Shown piece by piece: positions 17,656 through 26,865 of a stretch of 64,000 bases of DNA; positions within the stretch are counted from its first letter, which is position 1; each line of letters starts with the position of its first letter. The position numbers were made by a program, and so were the translations under genes. The notes under the pieces are model-generated. The model saw only the letters and a list, made by a program, of their open reading frames with translations, had not been told where the DNA came from and did no database searches. Source of the stretch: Rhizobium sp. P38BS-XIX (lineage in GTDB: Bacteria > Pseudomonadota > Alphaproteobacteria > Rhizobiales > Rhizobiaceae); the NCBI RefSeq assembly GCF_012641435.1, contig NZ_JABAIJ010000002.1:434001-498000 (forward strand). Reading direction: 5' to 3'.

Positions 17656-17776
17656 GTTTTACATCAGCAATTTCAAATACCCCCGTCGAAATACGAACTC
17701 TCTTTATCATCCCGCTCGCGGTGCTACGACTTGGCAAGCTTGCCCGCGAGTCGCGGGTGCCTTGAGGATTCTTTGC

Positions 17777-18415
17777 ATGAGCCTGCACGTCGATCTCGTT
17801 AGACATTTTTCGAGAAATGCATTGTCCGCTTTTGTGCTTTTGAGTTCGGTCGCTGTTGCCTACCAGCCAGCGTCCGGTGCTGATCTTCAGCCTGCTTCGG
17901 CCCCTCCCGCCGCCGCCGCGCTTCCTACCGCTGCAAAGATCTTTGATGAATTGCGCTTCGGTTTGAGCGGCTCGATCGAGGATGGTCACGATCGCGAAGA
18001 CGGCGTCATGCCCGACGTAATGCTGCTGTTCAATCCGTTTGGCTACAATCCGGCCGACGACTGGAAGAGCCAGCTCCTTCATCCCCGGATCCATATCGGC
18101 ACGTCGATCGGCACGACCCATACTGCAGCGCAGCAGCTTTACGGTGGCCTGACCTGGACGCTGACGAATCCCAACGGCTTCTTTACCGAAGCCGGCTTTG
18201 GCGGCGTTGTTCACAACGGCAACCTGACGGATGAGAACGATGGTCCGAAGCTCGGCTGTCACCTGCTCTTCCACGAATATCTCGGCGCCGGCTATAATTT
18301 CGACAGCCACTGGAGCCTGATGGCGCAGGTTGCCCACTCCTCGCATGCCAATCTTTGCGACGGCCCGAATGGCGGCATGACCCGCGCCGGTCTCATGGTT
18401 GGCTACAAGTTCTAA
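17777..18415 (+). CDS. PagL-type lipid A deacylase (acyloxyacyl hydrolase family)
   Basis: A 212-residue outer-membrane protein starting at ATG 17777 behind GAGG. Residues 1-35 form a signal peptide (basic start, SAFVLLSSVAVAY, cut near ASGA). The end VAHSSHANLCDG-N-G-x-GLMVGYKF carries the His-Ser pair and the final Phe of PagL barrels, which remove the 3-O acyl chain of lipid A. Strand-like text FTEAGFGGVVHNG precedes it. The downstream kinase/receiver genes are on the same strand but separated by a broken junction. Confidence 0.7.
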   Translation: MSLHVDLVRHFSRNALSAFVLLSSVAVAYQPASGADLQPASAPPAAAALPTAAKIFDELRFGLSGSIEDGHDREDGVMPDVMLLFNPFGYNPADDWKSQLLHPRIHIGTSIGTTHTAAQQLYGGLTWTLTNPNGFFTEAGFGGVVHNGNLTDENDGPKLGCHLLFHEYLGAGYNFDSHWSLMAQVAHSSHANLCDGPNGGMTRAGLMVGYKF

Positions 18416-18456
18416 GTCCTCGGCAGCACGCGCGAATGTGGTAGAGTTCGCAGTAG

Positions 18457-19323
18457 TCGCTACCGATTATCCTGTCCCGAGTTGCCGACCGGCTGTTCAT
18501 TGTTGGCTCCGTTATCGTCTGGAAGAGGGAGCGGCCGTTCTGGAATGCACTGTTTCTGTCTCCGGTCCGGGACGATAGCGACAAGATCGTCTACTTCTTT
18601 GCCTCGCAGCTCGACTTCACCAACGTCAAGTCGCGCGAGGCCGATCTAGCAGCGGCACGCCATCGTGCCGAAGAGGAAGTCGCCGCCCATACCGCAAAAC
18701 TCGAGGCCGCGCTGAGAGCGAGGTCGCTGCTCGTCCACGAGGTCGACCATCGCGTCAAGAACAACCTCTTGACCATGGCTTCGATCGTAAAGCTCCAGAC
18801 CCGTATCACCCGGGACGAAGGCCAAAAGCGGGTTCTGAGGTCCGTGCTGAACCGGGTCGAGGCGTTGAGCACCGTCCAGAGAAAGCTATTCACGCTGGAA
18901 GACGTTTCACGGTTCGATGTCGCGGACTTCACTAAGGAACTTGTCACCGACCTTGTCGACTCTGTTGGGCGCGAAGATATTCGACTGACGCTCGATGTGC
19001 ATCCCCTCTATGTGCCTGCCGTAAAGGCGACGCCTCTCGCGTTGATCGTCAACGAGCTTGTGGGGGACGCCGTTCGCCGGGGATTGAGTGACGGCGGTGG
19101 CAACATTCATGTCGTCGTCAAGCGTTTGAACGGACATTTCCTCATCAGGGTGGAAGACACTTCGATCCCGGTCGAGGTCGATGTGGATACGGCAGAGATC
19201 GGCCGTATCCTTCTCGAAACCGCCGCCAGACAGGTCGAGGCGAAAATCGAAAAACGCATCGACGGACATCGGACAAGCGTCGATGTCACGCTGTTGGTCG
19301 ACGCACAGGAGAGTGAGCCTTGA
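18457..19323 (+). pseudogene. 5'-truncated PAS/LOV-type histidine kinase (HisKA_2)
   Basis: The open frame begins after a TAG at 18454 in the middle of a PAS domain (RPFWNALFLSPVRDDSDKIV followed by YFFASQLDFTNV), then a coiled-coil linker, the phosphorylation box LLVHEVDHRVKNNLL and a degenerate ATPase domain (LALIVNELVGDAVRRG). No ATG or GTG exists in frame before the phospho-His; the first ATG (18769) lies after it. The light- or ligand-sensing N-terminus typical of these rhizobial LOV kinases is absent. The gene therefore looks beheaded. Its stop overlaps the receiver gene that follows. Confidence 0.65.
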
Positions 19324-19739
19324 ACGTTATGATTGTCGAGGACGAGACGCTGCTTGCAATGGAGCTGGAAAGCGAGATCGAGATGGCCGGCCACCGGGTG
19401 ACGGGGACCGCCATGAACCGCGAGCAAGCCCGCAATCTAACGGAAGCGCATCGCCCTGATTTTGCATTTGTCGATATTCATCTTCAGGACGGTCCGACCG
19501 GTATCGACGTCGGTCGCGATCTGGCATCGCAAGGCATTCCCTATGTATTTGTGAGTGGGAACATCAAGAAGATTCCCGAGGACTTCGCGGGCGCTCTCGG
19601 CGCCATCGAGAAACCGTACACGTTGAACGGCATGAAAAACGCTCTCGCCTACATCTCGGCGACCGTAGCGGGTGAGGGAAATGTCGCCCCGCCCGCAAGC
19701 CTATTGGCAAAACCTTCTCTTACGAAGCCCTCGCCCTGA
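19320..19739 (+). CDS. Single-domain response regulator
   Basis: A 139-residue CheY-like receiver. Acidic pocket VEDE, phosphorylatable Asp in FAFVDIHLQDG, Ser in YVFVSGN and Lys in AIEKPYT are all present. The start may be TTG 19320, overlapping the kinase stop with GGAG upstream, or ATG 19329. It was presumably the partner of the truncated kinase before it. With no output domain it would act by protein contact or as a phosphate sink. Confidence 0.8.
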   Translation: MNVMIVEDETLLAMELESEIEMAGHRVTGTAMNREQARNLTEAHRPDFAFVDIHLQDGPTGIDVGRDLASQGIPYVFVSGNIKKIPEDFAGALGAIEKPYTLNGMKNALAYISATVAGEGNVAPPASLLAKPSLTKPSP

Positions 19740-19749
19740 GCTTGCCTGA

Positions 19750-19925
19750 TCAGCATGTGCAGTTATCCAAGCTGGTCGCAAAGGTTGTTGCATCGACGGA
19801 GCGCCCGAACAGGTAGCCCTGGCCAGCCGAATAACCCATCTCGGCAAGCAACGCGCGTTAGGCCTCGGTTTCCCGCCCTCGGCGACTAACGTCAAGCCGA
19901 GTGCTCGTCCCAGTCTATGATGCCT
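19750..19925 (-). pseudogene. EAL-domain C-terminal relic
   Basis: Minus-strand text RALGLTLVAEGG, then after a one-base frame change LLAEMGYSAGQGYLFGR, matches the end of EAL cyclic-di-GMP phosphodiesterases (usual form LVAEGVET...GQGYLFGRP). It ends at TGA 19750, facing the receiver gene. Only about 55 residues remain and the frame is broken. Confidence 0.6.
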
Positions 19926-20284
19926 TGGACGATTACTCTTCTCGAGGGTCTTGTGGCGAGCGCCGATGGCGGGACGAACGACTGCTGAGGGGGTTCGCGG
20001 CCGGTCTCGTGCCTTGTCCACTTACCCTGTGCGTCATGACCTTCGCAATGATCCATGAGGTCGTAGTAACCGGGCTGCTGTTCGCCCTCACGATGATGAT
20101 GGGCGTCGCGTTCACATTGTCGATCGTCGCCCTGCTCACCGTGGCGTTCCGCGACCGTATAAATCGGCTGATGAAGACGAGACCGCACCCTCTGGCGACG
20201 GTGTCGCGCTCAACGAGCGCGCTGGCGGGTCTGGTGCTCGTCGCCATCGCCGTGGTCGAGATTTCGAACTGGGCGACCGCTTGA
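19901..20284 (+). pseudogene. C-terminal part of a NicO/RcnA-like metal transporter
   Basis: From about 19980 the text GFAAGLVPCPLTLCVMTFA, LLFALTMMMGVAFTLSIVAL and ALAGLVLVAIAVVEI gives three membrane segments with the PCP motif of nickel/cobalt transporters of the NicO group. The first 25 codons after GTG 19901 are not transporter-like and overlap the EAL relic, so the N-terminal half has been lost. It lies directly upstream of chrB. Confidence 0.5.
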
Positions 20285-20393
20285 CATGGCGGACCTGCTT
20301 TGCGAATTTCGCGGCATGGGGCAGCGATCGCCCCACGAGGCTAAGGCCGAAGAATCGCGTCCTTTAACCCGCTTCAACGGAGGACGCGCTGCT

Positions 20394-21209
20394 ATGCCGT
20401 CATTTCTTGAAATCACCCCAGATAAGCTGAGCCGGATCCTCGGAACGCCTGGCGCACCCATTCTGATCGACGTGCGTGTCGACGAGGATTTCGCCGCAGA
20501 CCCGAGACTACTTCCTGGCTCGATCCGGAAGGATTACCGGAGCGTCGCCGCTTGGGCGCCCTCGATCACAGGTCCGGCGGTGATCGTCTGCCAGCAGGGA
20601 AAGAAGCTCAGCCACGGCGTCGCCGCCCATCTGAGACACGCTGGGACCCAGGCGGAGGTTCTCGAAGGCGGCTTCGAGGCCTGGAGGAGAGCCAGCGGCA
20701 TGCTTGTCGCCGATGACAAGATCCCATCGCGCGATGGGCAGGACCGCACAGTCTGGGTGACGCGCTCGCGCCCAAAGATCGACCGCATCGCCTGCCCGTG
20801 GCTGATCCGCCGTTTCGTCGATCCTTCCGCCGTCTTCCTCTTCGTGCCGGCTTCCGAGGTGTCGCTGGTCGGCGACCGCTTCGCTGCGACGCCCTTCGAC
20901 GTCGAGGACGTGTTCTGGTCCCACCGAGGCGAACTCTGCACCTTCGACGTCATGGTCGAGGAATTCGGCCTGCAATCCGACCCTCTCCTCCATCTCGCAA
21001 AGATCGTAAGAGGCGCCGACACCGACCAGCCGGACCTTGCGCCGGAGGTGCCGGGCCTGCTGGCGGCCTCTCTCGGCCTGTCGCGCATGTACAACGACGA
21101 TCTTGAACAACTGGAAGCGGGAATGACCCTTTACGACGCCTTCTACCGATGGTGCCGGGATGCGACCGCCGAAACGCATAACTGGCCGAACGCCAGGGCG
21201 GGGCAATAA
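20394..21209 (+). CDS. chrB: Chromate resistance protein ChrB with N-terminal rhodanese domain
   Basis: A 271-residue protein. Residues 1-105 form a rhodanese-like domain (ILIDVRVDEDFAADPRLLPG, active-loop Cys in VIVCQQGKKLSHG). From about residue 120 comes the ChrB C-terminal domain: WVTRSRPKIDRIACPWLIRR, FDVEDVFWSHRGELCTFD and a helical end. ChrB proteins sense chromate and control chrA, or help reduce chromate; the rhodanese-fused form is known in proteobacteria. The start ATG 20394 follows GGAGG at a slightly long distance. The next gene, chrA, begins two bases after its stop. Confidence 0.85.
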   Translation: MPSFLEITPDKLSRILGTPGAPILIDVRVDEDFAADPRLLPGSIRKDYRSVAAWAPSITGPAVIVCQQGKKLSHGVAAHLRHAGTQAEVLEGGFEAWRRASGMLVADDKIPSRDGQDRTVWVTRSRPKIDRIACPWLIRRFVDPSAVFLFVPASEVSLVGDRFAATPFDVEDVFWSHRGELCTFDVMVEEFGLQSDPLLHLAKIVRGADTDQPDLAPEVPGLLAASLGLSRMYNDDLEQLEAGMTLYDAFYRWCRDATAETHNWPNARAGQ

Positions 21210-21210
21210 C

Positions 21211-22620
21211 ATGGCGACCGTGATGAACGAGGAAACAAAGACACCCGAAGCAGTCGAACACGGCCTGCCGTTCTCCGAGGCCGTCAAGGTTTGGGTACGG
21301 GTCGCCGCCCTGAGCTTCGGCGGCCCGGCAGGGCAGATCGCGGTCATGCACCGGATCATCGTTGAGGAGAAGCGTTGGATCGGTGACGATCGTTTCCTCC
21401 ACGCCTTGAATTACTGCACGCTTCTTCCAGGACCCGAAGCGCAGCAGCTCGCAGTCTATATCGGCTGGCTGCTTCACAAGACGAAAGGCGCGCTCGTCGC
21501 CGGCACCCTGTTCGTCCTGCCGGGTGCGATCGCGATCATGGGCCTGAGCTGGATCTACGCGCTCTACGGCAACGTCGGCGCGGTGCAGGCGCTGTTTTTT
21601 GGCCTGAAGGCTGCGGTCCTCGCCATCGTGCTCGGCGCGGTCCTGCGCATCGGGAGCAGATCGCTGAAGAACAACGTCCTGATCGGGCTGGCGGCAGCCG
21701 CCTTCGTGGCGCTGGCCTTCTTCCAGGCCCCCTTCCCGCTGGTCGTGATTACCGCGGGACTGATCGGCTTCGTCGGCGGCAAGGCCGGTTGGAAGGCTTT
21801 CGCTCCTGGAGGCGGTCACGGGAATGCCGGCGGCACGTACCTTGCCGACGCCGACAGCCTGCTCGGCGAGGGCATTCCCGAGCATACTCGTCCGAACGCG
21901 CGCTGGCTCCTGAAGGTCGCCGTCGTCGGCGCGATCGCCTGGTTCGGGCCGATCCTGCTGCTGTTCGTCTTCGTCGGGCAGCACAACGTCTTCTCGGACA
22001 TCGCCGTCTTCTTCTCGAAGATGGCGATGGTGACCTTCGGCGGCGCTTATGCGGTCCTGTCCTACGTCGCCCAGGAAGCGGTCAACCACTATGGCTGGCT
22101 GAGACCGGGCGAGATGCTGGACGGCCTGGGTCTAGCCGAGACGACGCCCGGCCCTCTGATCATGGTTACGCAGTTCGTCGGTTTCTTGGGTGCCTATCGC
22201 TCGCCGGGCGGGATGTCGCCTCTGCTCGCCGGCACGCTCGGCGGCCTCCTCACGACCTGGGTCACCTTCGTTCCCTGCTTCCTATGGATCCTGCTCGGCG
22301 GGCCATTCATGGAGACGCTCCGCCGCAACAAGGCGCTGTCGTCCGCGCTGTCGGCCATCACAGCCGCCGTTGTCGGCATCATCCTCAATCTTGCCGTCTG
22401 GTTCGCTCTCCATGTCCTGTTCTCCGAGGTTCGAAAGGTCGAAGGCTTCGGGATGTCGGTGGACCTTCCCGTGCTGAGCTCGGTCAACCTGCCCGCGCTG
22501 GCGCTGACGCTTGCCGCGGTCATCGCCGTCTTCCGGTTCAAGATCGGCATGCTCAGGGTACTGGCAGCCTGTGCCCTCGCGGGGCTTGCCTACGGCCTGA
22601 CGTTCGGAGTCCATCCATGA
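21211..22620 (+). CDS. chrA: Chromate efflux transporter ChrA
   Basis: A 469-residue long-chain ChrA with two homologous halves. The first half opens with LSFGGPAGQIAVMHR and LLPGPEAQQL, the second with MVTFGGAYAVLSYVAQ and GLAETTPGPLIMVTQFVGF, both CHR-domain hallmarks. About ten membrane spans. It exports chromate from the cytoplasm using the proton gradient. The start ATG 21211 is two bases after chrB and its stop overlaps the next gene by four bases, so the three form one operon. Confidence 0.93.
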   Translation: MATVMNEETKTPEAVEHGLPFSEAVKVWVRVAALSFGGPAGQIAVMHRIIVEEKRWIGDDRFLHALNYCTLLPGPEAQQLAVYIGWLLHKTKGALVAGTLFVLPGAIAIMGLSWIYALYGNVGAVQALFFGLKAAVLAIVLGAVLRIGSRSLKNNVLIGLAAAAFVALAFFQAPFPLVVITAGLIGFVGGKAGWKAFAPGGGHGNAGGTYLADADSLLGEGIPEHTRPNARWLLKVAVVGAIAWFGPILLLFVFVGQHNVFSDIAVFFSKMAMVTFGGAYAVLSYVAQEAVNHYGWLRPGEMLDGLGLAETTPGPLIMVTQFVGFLGAYRSPGGMSPLLAGTLGGLLTTWVTFVPCFLWILLGGPFMETLRRNKALSSALSAITAAVVGIILNLAVWFALHVLFSEVRKVEGFGMSVDLPVLSSVNLPALALTLAAVIAVFRFKIGMLRVLAACALAGLAYGLTFGVHP

Positions 22621-23672
22621 CCGAAAACGTGAAGAAGGTCGCGATCGTCTGGCGCGGCGACCGCGAGACCCGGATTGCGGCGACAAAGACCAACAGCCGC
22701 TACCACAAGATCTTCGAGGAACTTGAGGCTGCCGGGTTTGCACCGGAGCCAGCCGTTTTCGACGAGGCGTTTACGGACGAGGTCCTACAGCAGCTCCTCG
22801 CCGTCGACGCCGTCCTCGTCTGGGTGAACCCACTGGACGACGGGAAGACTAGAAAAATCCTCGATCCTCTGCTGAGGACAATGGCGGAGTCCGGTGTCTT
22901 CGTCAGCACCCATCCCGGCGTCATCCTGAAGATGGGCGTCAAGGAGGTGCTATACGAGACACGGCACCTAGGTTGGGGCGTAGATACGCTCATCTATCGC
23001 TCGGCTACCGAATTCCGCCAGGCATTTCCGGCGAGACTTGCGACCGACGGCCCGCGGGTGCTGAAACGCAGTCGCGGCAATGGCGGCCAGGGCGTCTGGA
23101 AGGTGGAACTCAACGCCAAGACGCTTAGCGACGCGTCCTTTATCCGCGTGCTGGAGGCGAAGGCCGGCAGTGTTCCGGTGGACCTTGAAGCGTTCATGTC
23201 GCGCTGCGAGGCGTATTTTGCTGACGGCGAAAGCATCGTCGACCAGCCGTTCCAGGAGCGGCTGCCGGAAGGCATGATCCGCTGCTACATGTGCGGCGAC
23301 TCGGTGGTGGGTTTTGGACAGCAGTTGATCAAGGCACTGGTGACGCCGATGCCTGACGCAGGATCGGAAGCACCGCAACCCGGCCCTCGGATCATGCATC
23401 CTGCGTCGGCGGCGCCGTTCCAGCGCTTGAGAGATAAGATGGAGAAGGAGTGGACGCCACAGATGATGTCGGTGCTCGGGATCGATCGGCAGTCGCTGCC
23501 GGTGGTCTGGGACGCCGACTTCCTTTACGGACCGCGAGACGCCGCCGGCAACGATACCTACGTGCTTTGCGAAATCAACGTCAGTTGCGTCTTCGCCATT
23601 CCCGACGACGCGTCCGCGGGAATCGCTCGGGAGCTGACGTGGCGGCTGGACCGTCGCGCGATCGAAGGCTAA
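22617..23672 (+). CDS. Cj0069 family protein, ATP-grasp-like
   Basis: A 351-residue protein. The N-terminus KVAIVWRGDRE and the central PRVLKRSRGNGGQGVWKVEL, with a later YVLCEINVSC, give the layout of an ATP-grasp enzyme (ATP-binding Lys and Gly-rich loop, then acidic metal ligands). The Cj0069 family is often found near chromate or metal genes in rhizobia, but its reaction is not established. It starts at ATG 22617 inside the chrA stop codon region (ATGA). Chromate regulation by ChrB probably covers it as well. Confidence 0.75.
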   Translation: MTENVKKVAIVWRGDRETRIAATKTNSRYHKIFEELEAAGFAPEPAVFDEAFTDEVLQQLLAVDAVLVWVNPLDDGKTRKILDPLLRTMAESGVFVSTHPGVILKMGVKEVLYETRHLGWGVDTLIYRSATEFRQAFPARLATDGPRVLKRSRGNGGQGVWKVELNAKTLSDASFIRVLEAKAGSVPVDLEAFMSRCEAYFADGESIVDQPFQERLPEGMIRCYMCGDSVVGFGQQLIKALVTPMPDAGSEAPQPGPRIMHPASAAPFQRLRDKMEKEWTPQMMSVLGIDRQSLPVVWDADFLYGPRDAAGNDTYVLCEINVSCVFAIPDDASAGIARELTWRLDRRAIEG

Positions 23673-23724
23673 ACGTGACCGCTGGAGGCACCAATGAATG
23701 GAGAGGCGTCATCAGCGCCTGGTG

Positions 23725-23747
23725 CGGCTCTTGAACCGATGTGAACC
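23725..23747 (+). repeat. 23-bp direct repeat, copy 1 of 3
   Basis: The segment begins CGGCTCTTGAAC and ends TGAACC. Copies with the same first 11 bases and the same final GAACC stand at 30379 and 44972 in the same orientation. This copy lies between the chromate operon and the restriction-modification pair. Read on the minus strand, the GGTTC(A/G) start recalls a tRNA T-arm, but no stem forms. Confidence 0.55.
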
Positions 23748-23979
23748 GACGAGCGACAAAGGCGCCACTGCCTGATTCCAACGGCTTGCGTTTCGAATGA
23801 CCGAAAGTCGCTCCGTCATATTGGACGACATAGGGGCTTGAAAAGCTGCAGCTTCCTTCAAACTTTCCGTTGGCTTAGCAAACTGGAAATAAGAACAAAG
23901 AGTAGACAGAAATTCATCTCTATAGGATAGGTAAGCAGCAAGACAGCGAACCCATGCGTGCACGATTCGGGAGATAGCC

Positions 23980-25644
23980 GTGACATCCGTTACCCATCGC
24001 GAACCTATCGACACTCCCATTCTTCGCAAGGAAAGAGGGGCGTTTTTTACACCTGCGGCGATCACCCGGTTTATTTCCAAATGGGCCATTCGCGCGCCTG
24101 ATGATCGCGTGCTCGAGCCTGCCGCTGGAGACGCTGCATTTCTGATTTCCGCGGTCGGCCGCCTCCGTGAACTCGCTCCGCCCGGGAAATCGCGGCCGAA
24201 GGTCCATGGCGTCGAGATCCACCCCCACAGTGCTGAGGTTGCCCGAAAGCGGGTCGCTGATGCTGGCGGCGAAGCAAATATCGAACTTTCCGACTTCTTT
24301 ACTGTCACGCCGGATCCAACGTTCGAAGCTGTCATCGGAAATCCTCCTTTTATCCGGTACCAGGACTTTTCCGGAGAAGCGCGTGCCCGCGCCCGGGAGG
24401 CGGCCATCAGGGGCGGCATTTCGCTGACAGGCCTTGCGTCGAGTTGGGCTGCATTTACCGTGCACTCGGCATTGTTTTTGAAGAAGGGTGGCCGCCTGGC
24501 CTTTGTCTTGCCAGCAGAACTGCTCTCGGTGAACTATGCCGCTCCTGTCCGCAAGTTCCTATTCAGTCAATTCCGCGACGTGCAGCTCGTTCTGTTCGAT
24601 GAGCAAGTCTTTCCGGAAGCGGAGGCGGATGTCGTGCTTCTCCTCGCTGAAGGCTACCTTGAGGGGCCAGCGGAGTTCGCAACGATCCGCCAGACGAAGA
24701 ATGCTGCCACACTCGACACTCTAGGCCCAGGATTGAGCTGGACGCCGGCCGATCCGGCGGGCAAGTGGACCGGCAGTCTCGTCGATGTCGACGCGGTGCA
24801 TCTCTTGCACTCCGTTTCGGCTGCTGGCCTCTATACGAACCTCGAAACCTGGGGCGATACGACGCTCGGAATGGTGACCGGAAACAATAAATACTTCACG
24901 CTTTCCCCCCAGCGCGTCGCCGAGCTCGGACTACGTCCGGATGAGTTGCTCAGCCTTTCGCCACCTGGAAGTTCTCACTTGAGGGGGCTTTCGCTTTCGA
25001 AGGCCCAGCTGAAAAAACTCGGTGACGATGGGAACGCGATCCACCTGTTCTATCCAAAAGACCCGCCATCGAAAGCTGCTGCGGCCTATATTGCCGACGG
25101 CCACAGGACGGGTGTCGACACCGCTTATAAATGCCGCGTTCGCAAGACCTGGTACCGAGTGCCGCTCGTTTCACCCGCGGACCTCTTGCTGACGTGCATG
25201 AATGCGGACACCCCTCGGATTACGGAAAACGCCGCCAGGGCCCGTCACCTTAATTCGGTGCATGGGGTCTATCTGAACGAGGCATGCGCCGCCTTAGGCC
25301 GCGAACTCCTGCCGGTCGCGAGCTTGAACTCAATTACGCTGTTGCATGCCGAAATCGTTGGCCGTGCCTATGGAGGCGGCATCCTGAAGATCGAGCCGAA
25401 GGAGGCGGACGTCTGGGCTATGCCCTCGCCGACCCTGATTACGTCGCGCGCCGATGCGCTTCGCGCGATCAAGCGAGACGTTCAAAAGCTCCTGGACAAA
25501 GGGCGGCTACTCGAGGCCGTTAAGCTTGTCGATGAGACACTGCTGGTTGACTGCGAGATTTCGGCGTCACAAATCGAAGCGGTCCGGGGTGCGCGCGCCG
25601 AGCTGGCGAAGCGTCGCAATCTGAGGGCAGCAAGTGGTCGCTAA
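23980..25644 (+). CDS. DNA adenine methyltransferase of a type II R-M system
   Basis: A 554-residue class I SAM-dependent DNA methylase of the gamma (TaqI/Eco57I-like) arrangement. Motif I is VLEPAAGDAAFL near residue 48, the catalytic motif IV is GNPPFIRYQDF at about residue 121, and the C-terminal half is a target-recognition domain. NPPF methylases modify adenine N6. The start is GTG 23980 behind CGGGAGA. The end overlaps the next gene by 11 bases, which is common for methylase/endonuclease pairs. The recognition site cannot be predicted. Confidence 0.85.
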   Translation: MTSVTHREPIDTPILRKERGAFFTPAAITRFISKWAIRAPDDRVLEPAAGDAAFLISAVGRLRELAPPGKSRPKVHGVEIHPHSAEVARKRVADAGGEANIELSDFFTVTPDPTFEAVIGNPPFIRYQDFSGEARARAREAAIRGGISLTGLASSWAAFTVHSALFLKKGGRLAFVLPAELLSVNYAAPVRKFLFSQFRDVQLVLFDEQVFPEAEADVVLLLAEGYLEGPAEFATIRQTKNAATLDTLGPGLSWTPADPAGKWTGSLVDVDAVHLLHSVSAAGLYTNLETWGDTTLGMVTGNNKYFTLSPQRVAELGLRPDELLSLSPPGSSHLRGLSLSKAQLKKLGDDGNAIHLFYPKDPPSKAAAAYIADGHRTGVDTAYKCRVRKTWYRVPLVSPADLLLTCMNADTPRITENAARARHLNSVHGVYLNEACAALGRELLPVASLNSITLLHAEIVGRAYGGGILKIEPKEADVWAMPSPTLITSRADALRAIKRDVQKLLDKGRLLEAVKLVDETLLVDCEISASQIEAVRGARAELAKRRNLRAASGR

Positions 25645-26665
25645 ACCAAGTTCGAAAGCAGAAGCCTGGGAAATTTTCGATCATATCGTCGAAGCTGCTG
25701 CGCCCGGCGGGCAACATAGCAGTCCGTGGGCGCTTGGACCGGACGGCCAGCCTTTCTTTCATCCAGATTACGATACCCTTGCGCTATTGCTTGGTGTTCC
25801 GCTGCACCTCAAAGTCGGGACGCAGACGGGCGTGCCCGCTCTCGCACTCGATGTCTGGCTCAGCTATGAGCTTAGACGGGCTGGGTTTGGGACGGACCAG
25901 GTTTGGCCGCGGCCTGCAAATCCGCGGGTACTTCCCGCGCCCGTTTCCGCGTTCGTCAAATCTCTTCCTACGGCTCTAAGAGCCAAGGCCCAATCCCATT
26001 TGACGTCAAACTCGTCCATTCCGGGCGTGACCTCCTCGTCCGCATCAATTCTGGGCAAAAACTATCTTAAGCAGGTAGATGTTATCATCACGGACTGGGT
26101 CACTGGTCCAGAGCTACTGATCTCGACCAAGCGAATGGACTCCTCCTACGGAAAAAATGCGCCGAACCGCATTGAGGAATCCTACGGCGATGCCAAGAAC
26201 CTACGTTTGCGCCATCCCCTTGCAGCACTGGGTTTCCTATTCGGTCTTCGATCGGACATCTTGGAGAAGGAGCCCAAGACGGCAGAGTGGTTGTTCGATC
26301 TTCTCGCCAAACTCGGCCGTGAGGACGATGCATATCACTCGACATGTCTTGTATTGATGGAATACTCGACTGATCCAGTCCTGCCGGCGGCCGACGAGGA
26401 AGAACCCGTCGACGGCATTTTAGAGCCAGGCCCGCAGCCGGTAACGGATCCGGCCGAGAGTGAGATCGCGCACCTTGCTGAAAGCACGATCGAGAGCGTC
26501 GTCAAGGCCCTGCCGAAAGTCTCGATCCTCGTTGAGCGAACACCAGATGAGCTCTCTCCGGCCCGTTTTCTGACGTCCTTAGTTACGCGTGTTCTCGCAG
26601 CTACTCCCGTCAACATGCATGAGGAAGCTAGACAGCGCCGCTCTACCGTCTTACCGAAGAGGTAG
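25634..26665 (+). CDS. Probable type II restriction endonuclease
   Basis: A 343-residue soluble protein starting at GTG 25634 inside the end of the methylase gene. I do not recognise a named endonuclease family. A possible nuclease core is KQVDVIITDWVTGPELLIST followed by KRM, where Asp, Glu and Lys could form a PD-(D/E)XK site, then GKNAPNRIEESYGDAKNLR. The assignment rests mainly on overlap with a DNA methylase. A linker rich in Pro and Glu (EEEPVDGILEPGPQPV) splits N- and C-terminal parts. Confidence 0.65.
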   Translation: MVAKPSSKAEAWEIFDHIVEAAAPGGQHSSPWALGPDGQPFFHPDYDTLALLLGVPLHLKVGTQTGVPALALDVWLSYELRRAGFGTDQVWPRPANPRVLPAPVSAFVKSLPTALRAKAQSHLTSNSSIPGVTSSSASILGKNYLKQVDVIITDWVTGPELLISTKRMDSSYGKNAPNRIEESYGDAKNLRLRHPLAALGFLFGLRSDILEKEPKTAEWLFDLLAKLGREDDAYHSTCLVLMEYSTDPVLPAADEEEPVDGILEPGPQPVTDPAESEIAHLAESTIESVVKALPKVSILVERTPDELSPARFLTSLVTRVLAATPVNMHEEARQRRSTVLPKR

Positions 26666-26865
26666 AAGTTCGGCCCATCCCGACTGGCAGCGGTTGGGCA
26701 GGGGCAGGAACCATCGACCCGCATGACTCTAAGGCTAAGTCACTCTCTTTTGCGTCGTAGGCTTTGCCGGTAGCGAAGCAAGATCCCAGCGCAATGTCCC
26801 CGATGGGCGGCGTGCCGAGCGGCCGTTCAACGTAGATCGGCTTCATTCGTTCAAGTGGAATACTC

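Noticed and set aside
20950..22089. 379-codon minus-strand frame across chrB and chrA
   Set aside because: Composition is Arg/Asp/Gln-rich and it lies fully antisense to two genes with strong family motifs.
21789..22616. Long open frame in another phase across chrA, continuous with the Cj0069-family gene
   Set aside because: It is a shadow of chrA in high-GC sequence; the true start is ATG 22617, where the protein-like text begins.
26643..26846. 67-codon minus-strand frame between the endonuclease and TetR genes
   Set aside because: Opening text is mildly protein-like but there is no ribosome site and no recognisable motif.
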